From assembly GCF_012641405.1 (NCBI RefSeq), contig NZ_JABAII010000024.1, positions 1 to 64,000 of the forward strand: a stretch of 64,000 bases of DNA, in the 5' to 3' direction. The notes below the pieces were generated by a model. It was not told where the DNA came from. It saw nothing but the letters and a program-made list of their open reading frames with translations, and made no database searches. Below, piece by piece: positions 30,485 through 40,729 of the stretch. A program made the position numbers and the translations under genes. The DNA is from Rhizobium sp. P40RR-XXII (GTDB lineage Bacteria > Pseudomonadota > Alphaproteobacteria > Rhizobiales > Rhizobiaceae). Positions within the stretch are counted from its first letter, which is position 1. Each line of letters starts with the position of its first letter.

Positions 30485-31441
30485 ATGGCAATCGGATTGC
30501 TTGGTTTTCAGACCACCATTGCAAACCCTGTGACACTTTCGGGTATCGGCGTTCATTCCGGTGCCAATGTGTCGATCACCTTCTATCCGGCCGAAGCCGG
30601 CACCGGTGTCGTTTTCCAGCGCTTGCACGACAATGGCGATGTGACCGAACTGCGCGCCGTTTCCTCGCAGGTTGGCAATACGGATCTCTGCACCGTCCTC
30701 GGTTTTTCTCCGGCGCGTTCCGTCGCCACGGTCGAGCATGTGATGGCCGCCATCTATGCGATAGGTCTCGATAACGTCGTCGTCGAAGTGACCGGTGCTG
30801 AAATGCCGATCATGGACGGCAGCTCCTATCCCTTCATCGAAGCGATCGAGCAGACCGGCGTCGTGTCGCTTGGTGTCAAGCGCCGCTATATCCGCGTCAC
30901 CAAGCCGGTTCGTATCGAAGCCGGCGGTTCCTGGTGCGAATTCCGCCCGTATGACGGCACGCGCTTCGAAGTCGAGATCGATTTCGAATGCCCGCTGATC
31001 GGCCGGCAGAAGTGGGAAGGCGACCTGACCGCCGAGACATTCAAGACCGAACTGTCGCGCGCTCGTACCTTCGGCTTCATGCGCGATGTCGAACGTCTCT
31101 GGGCGTCGGGTCATGCGCTGGGTTCGTCGCTGGAAAACTCCGTCGTCATTTCCGACGACAATACCGTTATCAACGTCGAGGGTCTGCGTTACGCCAAGGA
31201 CGAATTCGTTCGTCACAAGACGCTGGATGCGGTCGGCGATCTGGCACTGGCCGGCGCGCAATTCATCGGCTGCTACCGCTCTTATCGCGGCGGTCATCGC
31301 ATGAACGCGAATGCCCTGAAGGCATTGCTCAGCGACCCCAGCGCCTATGATGTCGTCGAAACGTCGGCGCCGCGCCAGCGCGCCCACAGCCGCGAATTCG
31401 TGCCGGTCAATGCGCCTGAATTCGCTCCCTGGTCGGCGTGA
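30485..31441 (+). CDS. lpxC: UDP-3-O-acyl-N-acetylglucosamine deacetylase LpxC
   Basis: A 318-residue zinc deacetylase that commits UDP-acyl-GlcNAc to lipid A synthesis. The zinc ligands are expected at His85 (TVEHVMAA), His244 and Asp248 (RHKTLDAVGD), with His271 as the general acid. Hydrophobic acyl-tunnel segments are present. The ATG giving MAIGLLGF is used; an upstream frame extension adds nothing conserved. Monocistronic, with a terminator behind it. It follows the dcw cluster as in many proteobacteria. Confidence 0.96.
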   Translation: MAIGLLGFQTTIANPVTLSGIGVHSGANVSITFYPAEAGTGVVFQRLHDNGDVTELRAVSSQVGNTDLCTVLGFSPARSVATVEHVMAAIYAIGLDNVVVEVTGAEMPIMDGSSYPFIEAIEQTGVVSLGVKRRYIRVTKPVRIEAGGSWCEFRPYDGTRFEVEIDFECPLIGRQKWEGDLTAETFKTELSRARTFGFMRDVERLWASGHALGSSLENSVVISDDNTVINVEGLRYAKDEFVRHKTLDAVGDLALAGAQFIGCYRSYRGGHRMNANALKALLSDPSAYDVVETSAPRQRAHSREFVPVNAPEFAPWSA

Positions 31442-31465
31442 CGCTGCGGAATTTGAATGAGAAAA

Positions 31466-31498
31466 GCCGCCGCTCCGATGAGGAGCGGCTCTTTTTTT
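31466..31498 (+). terminator. rho-independent terminator after lpxC
   Basis: The stem GCCGCTCC with GGAGCGGC and a five-base loop is followed by a seven-T run. Confidence 0.92.
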
Positions 31499-31751
31499 GA
31501 CAGGCGACTCACGCGGGTTGCCGTCAGTCTTTGCGCGAGGGCGAGGCTGCGGGGGCTGATATGAGAATTCCCTGTCAAAACAGTGATTAAAGACTGCGGA
31601 TATGCGGCCTTGCCACAAAAATGCGTTAATGCATCATCAATGCGTTGCCCTGATGGTGTTTTTGCGGCTAGAAACGCCAGCGAGAGAACGCCGTCTCCGC
31701 AACGACGGCTAGTGGGACAGTTATCCGATGGGTTTTGCAAGGTCTGAACGC
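31499..31751. other. lpxC-bamD intergenic region
   Basis: No gene is supported here. The region contains the sequence leading to bamD, including AT-rich stretches at 31600-31650, and probably its promoter. No repeat or hairpin beyond the lpxC terminator stood out. Confidence 0.35.
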
Positions 31752-32597
31752 ATGAATATTACAGCACGGGCTTTGCTCGTATCGCTCCTTCTGGCCGGTA
31801 CCGGTGCGGTGGTGACGGGTTGTAATACCAAAAAGGATATCGACATCACCAAGCTCGGTGTCGAGACCGATCCTCCGGAAATGCTCTATAATCAGGGTCT
31901 GGCCAACATCAAGGCCGGCAACATGACGGAAGCCGGCAAGAAGTTCGACGCCATCAACCAGCAGCAGCCATTCTCCGAATGGGCTCGCAAAGCGCTTGTC
32001 ATGAGCACATTCGTCAAGTACCGCACGGGTCGTTACGACGATGCGGTGCAGACGGGTAACAGCTACCTCAAGCAATATCCCGGCTCGGAAGACGCCGACT
32101 ATGTCCAGTATCTGGTCGGCTCGTCCTATGCCAAGCAGATCGTCGACGTGACGCAGGACCAGCGCGCGGCACAACAGACGATCGAGGCGATGACCAAGCT
32201 CGTCAACACCTATCCGAAGTCGCAATATGTCAGCGACGCGCAGGAAAAAATCCGCTTCGCCAAGGATCAGCTCGCCGGCAAGGAAATGCAGATCGGCCGC
32301 TACTATCTGGAGCGCAAGGATTACCTAGCGGCAATCTCGCGCTTCCGCATTGTCGTGGAGCAATATCCGACCACCAACCAGATCGAAGAAGCTCTGGCGC
32401 GCCTGGTCGAGGCTTACTACGCGATGGGTATCGTTCAGGAAGCACAGACGGCAGCCGCCGTTCTCGGCCACAACTATCCGGACAGCCGCTGGTATAAGGA
32501 TTCCTATCAGCTGCTGCAGAAGGGTGGCGTAGAGCCGAGCGAAAATTCGGGCTCCTGGATTTCCAGAGCGGGTAAGAAACTTCTTCTTGGGACGTGA
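31752..32597 (+). CDS. bamD: outer-membrane assembly lipoprotein BamD (ComL)
   Basis: A 281-residue lipoprotein of the BAM complex, which inserts beta-barrel proteins into the outer membrane. The signal peptide MNITARALLVSLLLAG ends in a VVTGC lipobox. TPR-like repeats follow (PPEMLYNQGLANIKAGN, YDDAVQTGNSYLKQYPGS, RFRIVVEQYPTTNQIEEAL), as in BamD/YfiO. A start eight codons upstream is possible, but the chosen ATG gives a standard signal peptide. recN starts 12 bases downstream. Confidence 0.93.
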   Translation: MNITARALLVSLLLAGTGAVVTGCNTKKDIDITKLGVETDPPEMLYNQGLANIKAGNMTEAGKKFDAINQQQPFSEWARKALVMSTFVKYRTGRYDDAVQTGNSYLKQYPGSEDADYVQYLVGSSYAKQIVDVTQDQRAAQQTIEAMTKLVNTYPKSQYVSDAQEKIRFAKDQLAGKEMQIGRYYLERKDYLAAISRFRIVVEQYPTTNQIEEALARLVEAYYAMGIVQEAQTAAAVLGHNYPDSRWYKDSYQLLQKGGVEPSENSGSWISRAGKKLLLGT

Positions 32598-32609
32598 GAT
32601 TGAGCGCAG

Positions 32610-34283
32610 ATGCTGATCCAGCTTTCGATCCGCGATATCGTTTTGATCGAGCGGCTGGATCTTGCCTTCGAGTCCGGGCTTTCGGTACTGACCGGCGAGA
32701 CCGGCGCGGGCAAATCCATCCTGCTTGACAGTCTGTCGCTGGCGCTTGGCGGGCGCGGCGATGGCGATCTCGTACGTCATGGAGAGGACCGCGGCCAGGT
32801 GACCGCGGTTTTCGACGTCGGCACGCAGCATCCCGCCCGCAAGCTCCTGCGCGAGAATGGCATCGACGATGACGGCGACCTGATCTTCCGTCGCGTCCAG
32901 TCGGCCGACGGCCGTACCAAGGCCTTTGTCAACGATCAGGCGCTCAGCGTCCAGCTCATGCGCCAGATCGGGCAGCTTCTCGTTGAAATTCATGGGCAGC
33001 ATGACGATCGCGCGCTCGTCGATACCGACGCGCACCGCACATTGCTCGATGCCTTCGCCGGCCTTGCCGAAGAGGCGCAAGAGGTCGGCAGACTTCACAA
33101 GGTTTGGCGCGATACCGACCGCACCTTGAAGAGGCACAAGGAGCAGGTGGAGAAGGCCGCGCGCGAGGCGGACTATCTTCGCGCTTCCGTCGAGGAATTG
33201 GAAAAGCTCTCGCCGCAGGATGGCGAAGAGGATGAGCTGGCTGAAAAGCGCTCGCGGATGATGAAGGCCGAGCGTATTGCCGGCGATATTGCTGAGGCTT
33301 CGGAATTCTTGAACGGCAATGCATCGCCCGTTCCGCATATTGCCTCGCTTGTGCGTCGGCTGGAGCGCAAGAGCCATGAAGCGCCGGGGCTGCTGGAGGA
33401 TACGGTGGCGCTGCTCGATGCCGCTCTCGACCAGCTTTCCAACGCCCAGATGGAAGTAGAGGCGGCGCTGCGCAAGACGGAGTACGATCCGCGCGAACTG
33501 GAGCGGGTCGAGGAGCGCCTGTTTGCGCTGCGGGCCGCCTCGCGCAAATATTCGGTGCCGGTCACCGAACTGCCGGCATTGGCCGAGCGCATGGTTTCGG
33601 ATCTCGCTGATCTCGATGCGGGCGAGGAGCGGCTGGCGCGGCTCGCCACCGAGCTTGCCGCTGCCAAGGCGGACTATGACGCGGCGGCGCGCAGCCTCTC
33701 GGAAAAGCGCCGCCATGCCGGCGAAGCCCTTGCCGAGGCCGTCATGGCGGAATTGCCGGCGCTGAAGCTCGAACGAGCACGTTTCATGGTGGAGATAACA
33801 AGCGATCCCGAAGCCGGCACGGCTGATGGCATCGACGTCGTCGAATTCCATGTGCAGACCAATCCGGGCACACGCCCGGGGCCGATCACCAAGGTTGCGT
33901 CCGGGGGCGAACTGTCGCGCTTCCTGCTGGCGCTGAAGGTGGCGCTCGCCGATCGCGGTTCGGCGCCGACCCTGGTGTTCGACGAAATCGACACCGGCGT
34001 CGGCGGCGCGGTCGCGGATGCGATCGGTCAGCGGCTGAAGCGCCTCTCCGACCGCGTGCAGGTGCTGTCCGTCACCCACGCACCGCAGGTCGCCGCCCGC
34101 GCCGCGACGCATCTCCTGATCTCCAAGGGACCGGTTGCGGACGGTTCCGAAAAGATTTCCACGCGCGTGGCGACAATGGAGCCGAAGGACCGCACCGAGG
34201 AAATCGCGCGCATGCTCGCAGGCGCGTCGGTGACCGAAGAGGCGAGGGCGGCCGCCAAGCGCTTGCTGGCCGGCAACGGCTGA
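32610..34283 (+). CDS. recN: DNA repair protein RecN
   Basis: A 557-residue SMC-like ATPase acting in double-strand break repair. The N-terminal Walker A is GETGAGKSIL (about residues 29-38). A central coiled-coil region is followed by the ABC signature VASGGELSRFLLALK, Walker B TLVFDEIDTGVGG and the His loop VLSVTHAPQVAARA. No SOS (GTTC-N7-GTTC) box was seen ahead of it. It appears to be co-transcribed with bamD. Same length as E. coli RecN (553). Confidence 0.95.
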   Translation: MLIQLSIRDIVLIERLDLAFESGLSVLTGETGAGKSILLDSLSLALGGRGDGDLVRHGEDRGQVTAVFDVGTQHPARKLLRENGIDDDGDLIFRRVQSADGRTKAFVNDQALSVQLMRQIGQLLVEIHGQHDDRALVDTDAHRTLLDAFAGLAEEAQEVGRLHKVWRDTDRTLKRHKEQVEKAAREADYLRASVEELEKLSPQDGEEDELAEKRSRMMKAERIAGDIAEASEFLNGNASPVPHIASLVRRLERKSHEAPGLLEDTVALLDAALDQLSNAQMEVEAALRKTEYDPRELERVEERLFALRAASRKYSVPVTELPALAERMVSDLADLDAGEERLARLATELAAAKADYDAAARSLSEKRRHAGEALAEAVMAELPALKLERARFMVEITSDPEAGTADGIDVVEFHVQTNPGTRPGPITKVASGGELSRFLLALKVALADRGSAPTLVFDEIDTGVGGAVADAIGQRLKRLSDRVQVLSVTHAPQVAARAATHLLISKGPVADGSEKISTRVATMEPKDRTEEIARMLAGASVTEEARAAAKRLLAGNG

Positions 34284-34330
34284 TCGCTGCTCCTTTGACC
34301 GTCTGATTTTTCTCTTTATTTTACCCGGGC

Positions 34331-34359
34331 CGGACGGAAAAACCGCTTCGCACTTTTGC
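34331..34359 (-). repeat. dispersed intergenic repeat, copy 3 (inverted, partial)
   Basis: On the reverse strand this reads GCAAAAGTGCGAAGCGGTTT followed by TTCCGTCCG. It matches the head of the repeat at 22401-22485 almost base for base but lacks the downstream inverted repeat. It lies between recN and ligA. Confidence 0.68.
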
Positions 34360-34373
34360 TCTAACTGCTCTAA

Positions 34374-36557
<2,184 letters not shown>

Positions 36558-36561
36558 GCAT

Positions 36562-36586
36562 GGCGGCGGAATCGTAATCCGCCGCC
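36562..36586. terminator. terminator-like hairpin between ligA and the GNAT gene
   Basis: A perfect 9-bp GC stem (GGCGGCGGA with TCCGCCGCC, 7-base loop) lies between two convergent genes. The following CTTAT is a poor T run, so efficiency is uncertain. Confidence 0.5.
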
Positions 36587-36594
36587 CTTATCGC

Positions 36595-37131
36595 TCAGAA
36601 TTTCAGCCGCGCCATCGTGAATGCATCGACATACTCGCTGTTGCGGAATGCGAAGGCGCGCAAACGGCCCTCGGTTTCGAACCCGAATTTTTCGTAGAGC
36701 CGGATGGCCGGTGCGTTGTCGACGTAGACGCTCAGCTCCAGACGCTTGATCGCAAGCCAGTTGTCGGCGGTATCGACGAGGGCGCCCAACAGTGCCGACC
36801 CAATGCCGCAGCCCGTAAAATCGTCATGCACGCCCATACCGATATTGCCGGTGTGAATCCGCCGGCCGGCAAGGCGGTTCAGGCCGGCATTGCCGACGAC
36901 CTGCCCGTTTACCTCCGCGACAAGGCGTGTTGAGTCTGGGGCGGGTTTTTCCAGCCATCCCCGCGTTTCCTCGAGGCTTTGAAAGGGCAGGCGCAAGGTG
37001 CCGGCGCGGAAACCGGGGAGATTGGCGATCGCCGCAATTGCTTCGGCATCCGACGGCCGCGTTGCGCGAATCTCGATCGGACCGATTTTGCCCGGTCGTC
37101 GCTTGCTTGGGTCGTCTTGGTCGGAATTCAT
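36595..37131 (-). CDS. GNAT family N-acetyltransferase
   Basis: A 178-residue GCN5-related acetyltransferase that moves acetyl from acetyl-CoA to an unknown amine. The acetyl-CoA loop region is GMGVHDDFTGCGIGSALLGAL, shaped like the RimJ/RimL or SpeG-type motif A. Motif B follows as LELSVYVDNAPAIRLYEKFGFETEG. AAAGGAG immediately before the ATG fixes the start. It stands alone, convergent with ligA. The substrate could be a protein N-terminus, a polyamine or an antibiotic; the sequence does not decide. Confidence 0.85.
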   Translation of the reverse strand: MNSDQDDPSKRRPGKIGPIEIRATRPSDAEAIAAIANLPGFRAGTLRLPFQSLEETRGWLEKPAPDSTRLVAEVNGQVVGNAGLNRLAGRRIHTGNIGMGVHDDFTGCGIGSALLGALVDTADNWLAIKRLELSVYVDNAPAIRLYEKFGFETEGRLRAFAFRNSEYVDAFTMARLKF

Positions 37132-37376
37132 GGGCTCTCCTTTGATGTCAAGGGGAGGAGAGCAAGGAGGCTTCAACCCTGCTCGCCTCGGCAGGGTTGA
37201 GATGGATCGCGGTTAGCTCAGCGCAACACAGTTTCCACTCGCCCTGCAAGGGGGGAGATGATGTGAAGGTGCATCGTGACGGTGCGGTTTGCGATCATGC
37301 GCGAATGATCCGATGCGGTGGCGCTATTGTCAATCATTCCAGGCGGAATTCCCTCTGCTTGCCTTCCATCGGCAAC

Positions 37377-37430
37377 TTGACAGGCAACCATCTAGTTGCC
37401 TATATATAACAAATAGGCAACTAGATGGTT
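37377..37430 (+). promoter_or_regulatory. arsR promoter with a perfect 18-bp inverted-repeat operator
   Basis: TTGACA (37377-37382) and TATATA (37401-37406), separated by 18 bases, form a good sigma-70 promoter. An 18-bp arm, AACCATCTAGTTGCCTAT (37386-37403), is repeated as its exact reverse complement at 37413-37430 with a 9-base spacer. The palindrome covers the -10 and the likely start site, so a bound dimer would block transcription. Autorepression by the ArsR protein encoded 9 bases downstream is inferred. Confidence 0.85.
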
Positions 37431-37438
37431 CCGTATCC

Positions 37439-37762
37439 GTGAATGATGATGCAGTTTTCAAGGCGCTGGCGGATGCCAGCCGGCGGCAATTGCTCGACAG
37501 GCTCTACGAGCGCAACGGGCAGACCCTGAGCGCACTTTGCGAAGATCTGGAGATGTCCCGCCAGGCTGTGGCCAAGCACCTTGCCATTCTGGAAGAGGCC
37601 AACCTGGTCTCCTCGGAGAAGCATGGCCGCGAGAAGCTGCATTTCATCAACGCGGTGCCGATCAACGGTATTGCCGAGCGCTGGATCAGCAAGTTCGAAC
37701 GCCGTCATCTGGGCGCGCTTTCGGCCTTGAAGAAAGCGCTGGAAGAGGAGGGCGGTCAGTAA
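37439..37762 (+). CDS. ArsR family winged-helix repressor
   Basis: A 107-residue regulator. The GTG is used because the recognisable domain starts right there (NDDAVFKALADASRRQLLDRL) and the palindromic promoter lies just before it. Longer versions would be translated from inside the operator. The recognition helix region is LCEDLEMSRQAVAKHLAILEEANLV. The classical metal-binding ELCVCDL motif is absent, so a metal sensor is unlikely. No Shine-Dalgarno is visible. The AHSA1 gene follows after 38 bases, a very common ArsR partner. Confidence 0.88.
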   Translation: MNDDAVFKALADASRRQLLDRLYERNGQTLSALCEDLEMSRQAVAKHLAILEEANLVSSEKHGREKLHFINAVPINGIAERWISKFERRHLGALSALKKALEEEGGQ

Positions 37763-37800
37763 CCGCGACAGGCACAGATATTCAAACAAGGAGAAATGAC

Positions 37801-38244
37801 ATGGCTGAAAGCAAATTCGTCTACGTCACCTTCATCCGCACCACGCCGGAGAAGCTCTGGTCGGCGCTGACCACGCCGGAATTCATCAAGCAATATTGGT
37901 TCGACATGGTCCATGACACGGAGTGGAAGGTCGGTGCGCCATGGAAAATGCTCTTTCCGGATGGTCGCGTCGCCGACACCGGAGAGATTGCGGAATTCGA
38001 TCCGCCTCGCCGGCTGGCTTTCAAATGGCGCAACGAATTTCGCCCCGAGTTGAAAGCCGAGGGCTGGTCGCGCTGCGTAATGGAATTGGAGCCCGCGGAT
38101 AACGCCGTGAAGCTGACCGTCACCCATGCGATCGATGTGGAGAACTCCAAGTTCATCGAGGCTGTTTCGGGCGGCTGGCCTAAAATTCTGTCGAACCTCA
38201 AGTCGCTGCTGGAGACCGGAGCCGTTACGATCAGCCAGAAGTAA
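37801..38244 (+). CDS. SRPBCC/AHSA1 domain protein
   Basis: A 147-residue START-like (AHSA1, polyketide cyclase-type) protein with a ligand pocket; homologues are often annotated as ATPase-activator-like or ligand-binding. Typical features are YVTFIRTTPEKLWSALTTPEF near the N-terminus and GEIAEFDPPRRLAFKWR in the middle, ending in a long C-terminal helix with GGWPKILSNLKSLLE. AAGGAGA precedes the ATG. It is coupled to the ArsR gene and probably controlled by the palindromic operator. The ligand is unknown. Confidence 0.88.
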   Translation: MAESKFVYVTFIRTTPEKLWSALTTPEFIKQYWFDMVHDTEWKVGAPWKMLFPDGRVADTGEIAEFDPPRRLAFKWRNEFRPELKAEGWSRCVMELEPADNAVKLTVTHAIDVENSKFIEAVSGGWPKILSNLKSLLETGAVTISQK

Positions 38245-38403
38245 GCTGCAACGCCTCAAGTTTTCGTTGGGACGCCGGCGCTTTGGCGGTGGCGTCCCGG
38301 CTGCATCCGATACGGATTGCCGGCCTTATCTTGCATCGTTCATCGGCCACCTTACCTTAGCCATGCCGCTTCGCTCCCCGCGGCCGCTGTTGGAGGATGA
38401 TTG

Positions 38404-38898
38404 ATGCGTTCACCGAAATTGCTTGCCGCCATTGCCGCGTCTCTTCTGGCCATGGCGCCCGTTTCCGCTTCCGCCGAGGTCGTCGGTAAGGTCGGCGTGG
38501 ATTGGACGGGCAATGACATTCTGGTCGATGCCGTGCCGGACCCGGAAGTCTCCGGCGTGACCTGCCATGTGACCTATTTCGATCGCAGCGTCATCGACCG
38601 GCTGCGCAAGGGCAACTGGTTCGAGGATCCCTCCAACAATTCCATCGCCTGCCGCCAGACCGGACCGATCGAAATCGGCGATATCAACCTGTCGCAAGGC
38701 GGCGAGGAGGTGTTTCGCGCAGGATTGTCGCTCATCTGGAAAAAGCTGGTCGTCACCCGGATCTACGACAAGAAGAACGACACGTTGATCTACCTCATCC
38801 ATTCACGCCAGCTAGTGGACGGTTCGGCCAAGATGGCGATTTCGACGATACCCTTGTTTGGTCAACAGGTTACATGGAAGAAGGGCAAGCCCAACTAA
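38404..38898 (+). CDS. creA: CreA family periplasmic protein
   Basis: A 164-residue exported protein of unknown function. It has a signal peptide (about 1-24, cleavage after SASA) and the CreA body EVVGKVGVDWTGNDILVDAV, PEVSGVTCHVTYFDRS and the SNNSIACRQTGPI region with two conserved cysteines. GGAGG seven bases before the ATG sets the start. The neighbouring creBCD regulatory genes of E. coli are not present here. No role can be assigned. Confidence 0.85.
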   Translation: MRSPKLLAAIAASLLAMAPVSASAEVVGKVGVDWTGNDILVDAVPDPEVSGVTCHVTYFDRSVIDRLRKGNWFEDPSNNSIACRQTGPIEIGDINLSQGGEEVFRAGLSLIWKKLVVTRIYDKKNDTLIYLIHSRQLVDGSAKMAISTIPLFGQQVTWKKGKPN

Positions 38899-39136
38899 AG
38901 CGGACCGCGACTTTGCATGAGGTGCTTCGTCGTTACCAGGATACCGCAATCACAACTCGCGAAGAGGTAATACCAAAAAAAGTCATACTCTTGGGTTGTC
39001 GAATTGCTTCTGGTTGCTTTCGGTTTGCATCTTTTTGATGCAATTTTGAAAGCGAACACGGAGGCGACTCTTGCCCCTGTTCACGGCCTGCTAGACCGGC
39101 ATCATTGGCTACACCCCTGCCAAAGCCGGTTACATG
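38899..39136. other. creA-cheW intergenic region
   Basis: No gene, tRNA or clear repeat is visible. The stretch is AT-richer than its neighbours, with poly-A and CTTTTTGATG patches. It ends in the cheW terminator. Confidence 0.35.
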
Positions 39137-39178
39137 AAAAACGATCGCCCTGGAGCCGAGCTTCAGGGCGATCTTCTT
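39137..39178 (-). terminator. rho-independent terminator for cheW
   Basis: A 10-bp stem, GATCGCCCTG with CAGGGCGATC (39143-39152 and 39164-39173), has an 11-base loop. On the reverse strand it is followed by GTTTTT. The forward side ends in TTCTTTC, so it may also work for the creA direction. Confidence 0.82.
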
Positions 39179-39205
39179 TCAGGACCAACTTCTAACTTAT
39201 TGAAA

Positions 39206-39670
39206 TCAGGCCGCTTGGGCCAGCTGATCCGCGATAACCGTATCGAGGTTGAGGAAGCAGACCATGGTCTTTTCCAGTGCCACGATGCCGCGGCAGAAGG
39301 CGCGCTGTGCTTCCGGGACGATTTCCGGCGCCGGCTGCAGGTCTTCGCTCTTGATCGACATCATGTCCGAGACCTGCTCGACCAAAAGGCCGACGAGCTT
39401 GCCGGCAATGTCCGTGACGATGATGGCCGAACGCTCGGATGGCTCCGTCATCTTCATGCCGAGGCGGCAGGCCATGTCGATGACCGGGATCACTGCGCCG
39501 CGCAGGTTGATGAGGCCGAGCACGTAAGGCGGCGTATGCGGCATCGGCGTCACCGGCGCCCAGCCGCGGATTTCGCGGATGGCCATGATATCGATGCAGA
39601 ATTCCTGATCGCCGAGGTGGAAGGAGACGATTTCCAGATAGGCGCCCGATTGCGTGATGGCGTTCGTCAT
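39206..39670 (-). CDS. cheW: chemotaxis coupling protein CheW
   Basis: A 154-residue CheW-like coupling protein that links chemoreceptors to the CheA kinase. The fold is complete: YLEIVSFHLGDQEFCIDIMAIREIRGW, the core VLGLINLRGAVIPVIDM and VDVVSD-like LVEQVSDMMSIKSEDLQPAP. No receptor, cheA or other che gene is nearby, so it is an orphan locus. The start is the ATG giving MTNAITQSG, the length I recall for rhizobial CheW, but no Shine-Dalgarno precedes it. The frame stays open for 77 more codons upstream. Confidence 0.92.
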   Translation of the reverse strand: MTNAITQSGAYLEIVSFHLGDQEFCIDIMAIREIRGWAPVTPMPHTPPYVLGLINLRGAVIPVIDMACRLGMKMTEPSERSAIIVTDIAGKLVGLLVEQVSDMMSIKSEDLQPAPEIVPEAQRAFCRGIVALEKTMVCFLNLDTVIADQLAQAA

Positions 39671-39901
39671 GTTCGAGGACTTCCCGATTGGCATCGCCGG
39701 CAAGCGACGCTCGCGATTGAAAAAGAGATCGGCTGGAGCGGCTTGGGCAGCGGCAGCATCCGGTGCTTCGGCGCGAAAACGCCTGGCTTTCCGGCGGGCG
39801 TCATGCCCTTCTGAAACAAAGAGTTTGCCGCGTTTCGGGCGGCGGGCGAAGTCGAGTTCGACCTTTGAAAGAGATGTTGGCGCGGACAGGTTAGGATTGG
39901 T
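39671..39901 (-). other. 77-codon in-frame open extension upstream of cheW
   Basis: Reading upstream from the cheW ATG, the same frame is open for 231 bases until a TAA. It is Arg/Ala-rich with GC-rich third positions and looks coding (for example LDFARRPKRGKLFVSEGHDA). It contains no ATG or GTG before a single TTG at 39703. It may be a 5' untranslated region, a lost gene fused in frame, or an N-terminal extension with an unusual start. Confidence 0.4.
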
Positions 39902-39906
39902 TTAAC

Positions 39907-40119
39907 ATGATCGCAGATTTTGTTTCGCCGAGCCTGAGTGAAGCCAAGAAACAAAGCAAGCAAGGCTTGGGAAACCCCAAAGCGCATGCTGCGACGATTT
40001 CGGTCCCTTGCGAACATCTTCTTGAATTGCGTCCTCCACGTCGAGCCGTTACATCGGCTGGAGGGCGGATCGCGCTGCCTGTCGAGTGCGGTCGCCGGAA
40101 ATGATGAGGAAAGGCAGTC
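39907..40119. other. cheW-sco divergent intergenic region
   Basis: This holds the promoters of the divergent cheW and sco units, but none could be assigned. A loose hairpin, CCTCCACGTCGAGCCG with CGGCTGGAGG, lies at about 40033-40064. Short open frames here have no Shine-Dalgarno or recognisable content. Confidence 0.3.
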
Positions 40120-40722
40120 ATGAGAAACGTGCGGATTGCGATTTGGGTGGCGGTGTTGATCGTGGCCGGAATATTGGGCTGGCTGAGCTTTGGTGGAGGC
40201 AAGTCGCCCGAGGTGGCGGCATCCGGTCCCTATGGCGTGCCTTTCACGCTCGTTTCTCAAAGCGGTCAGCCGATCAGCGAACAGGCGTTTCGCGGCAAGC
40301 CGTCGGCCATCTTCTTCGGCTATACGCATTGCCCGGATGTCTGCCCGACGACGCTGTTCGAGCTGAACGGCTGGCTGCAGAAGGTCGATCCCGATGGCAG
40401 CAAACTCAACGCCTATTTCGTAACCGTCGATCCCGAGCGTGATACGCCCGCCGTGATGGATCAGTATGTCTCCAATGTGTCGAAGCGGATTACCGGCATT
40501 TCCGGCGATCCCGCCAAGGTGATGGACATGGTCAAGGGATTCCGCGTCTACGCCAAGAAAGTGCCGGCGGACGAAAAGCAGCCGAACGGCGACTATACGA
40601 TGGATCACACGGCTTCCGTATTCCTGCTGGATTCGGCAGGCCGCTTTGCCGGAACCATCGCCTATGAAGAAGACCCGGACGTGGCGACGAAGAAGCTGGA
40701 GAACCTGATCAAGAAGGGATAG
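40120..40722 (+). CDS. SCO1/SenC copper chaperone-like protein
   Basis: A 200-residue membrane-anchored thioredoxin-fold protein that delivers copper to the CuA site of cytochrome oxidase. An N-terminal anchor (about 6-24) precedes the copper motif HCPDVCP, with Cys71 and Cys75, and the third ligand His163 in DHTASV. VTVDPERDTP is also typical. AGGAAAGG precedes the ATG. It may be co-transcribed with the monooxygenase gene seven bases downstream. No oxidase genes are in the window. Confidence 0.92.
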   Translation: MRNVRIAIWVAVLIVAGILGWLSFGGGKSPEVAASGPYGVPFTLVSQSGQPISEQAFRGKPSAIFFGYTHCPDVCPTTLFELNGWLQKVDPDGSKLNAYFVTVDPERDTPAVMDQYVSNVSKRITGISGDPAKVMDMVKGFRVYAKKVPADEKQPNGDYTMDHTASVFLLDSAGRFAGTIAYEEDPDVATKKLENLIKKG

Positions 40723-40729
40723 GGCCTGC

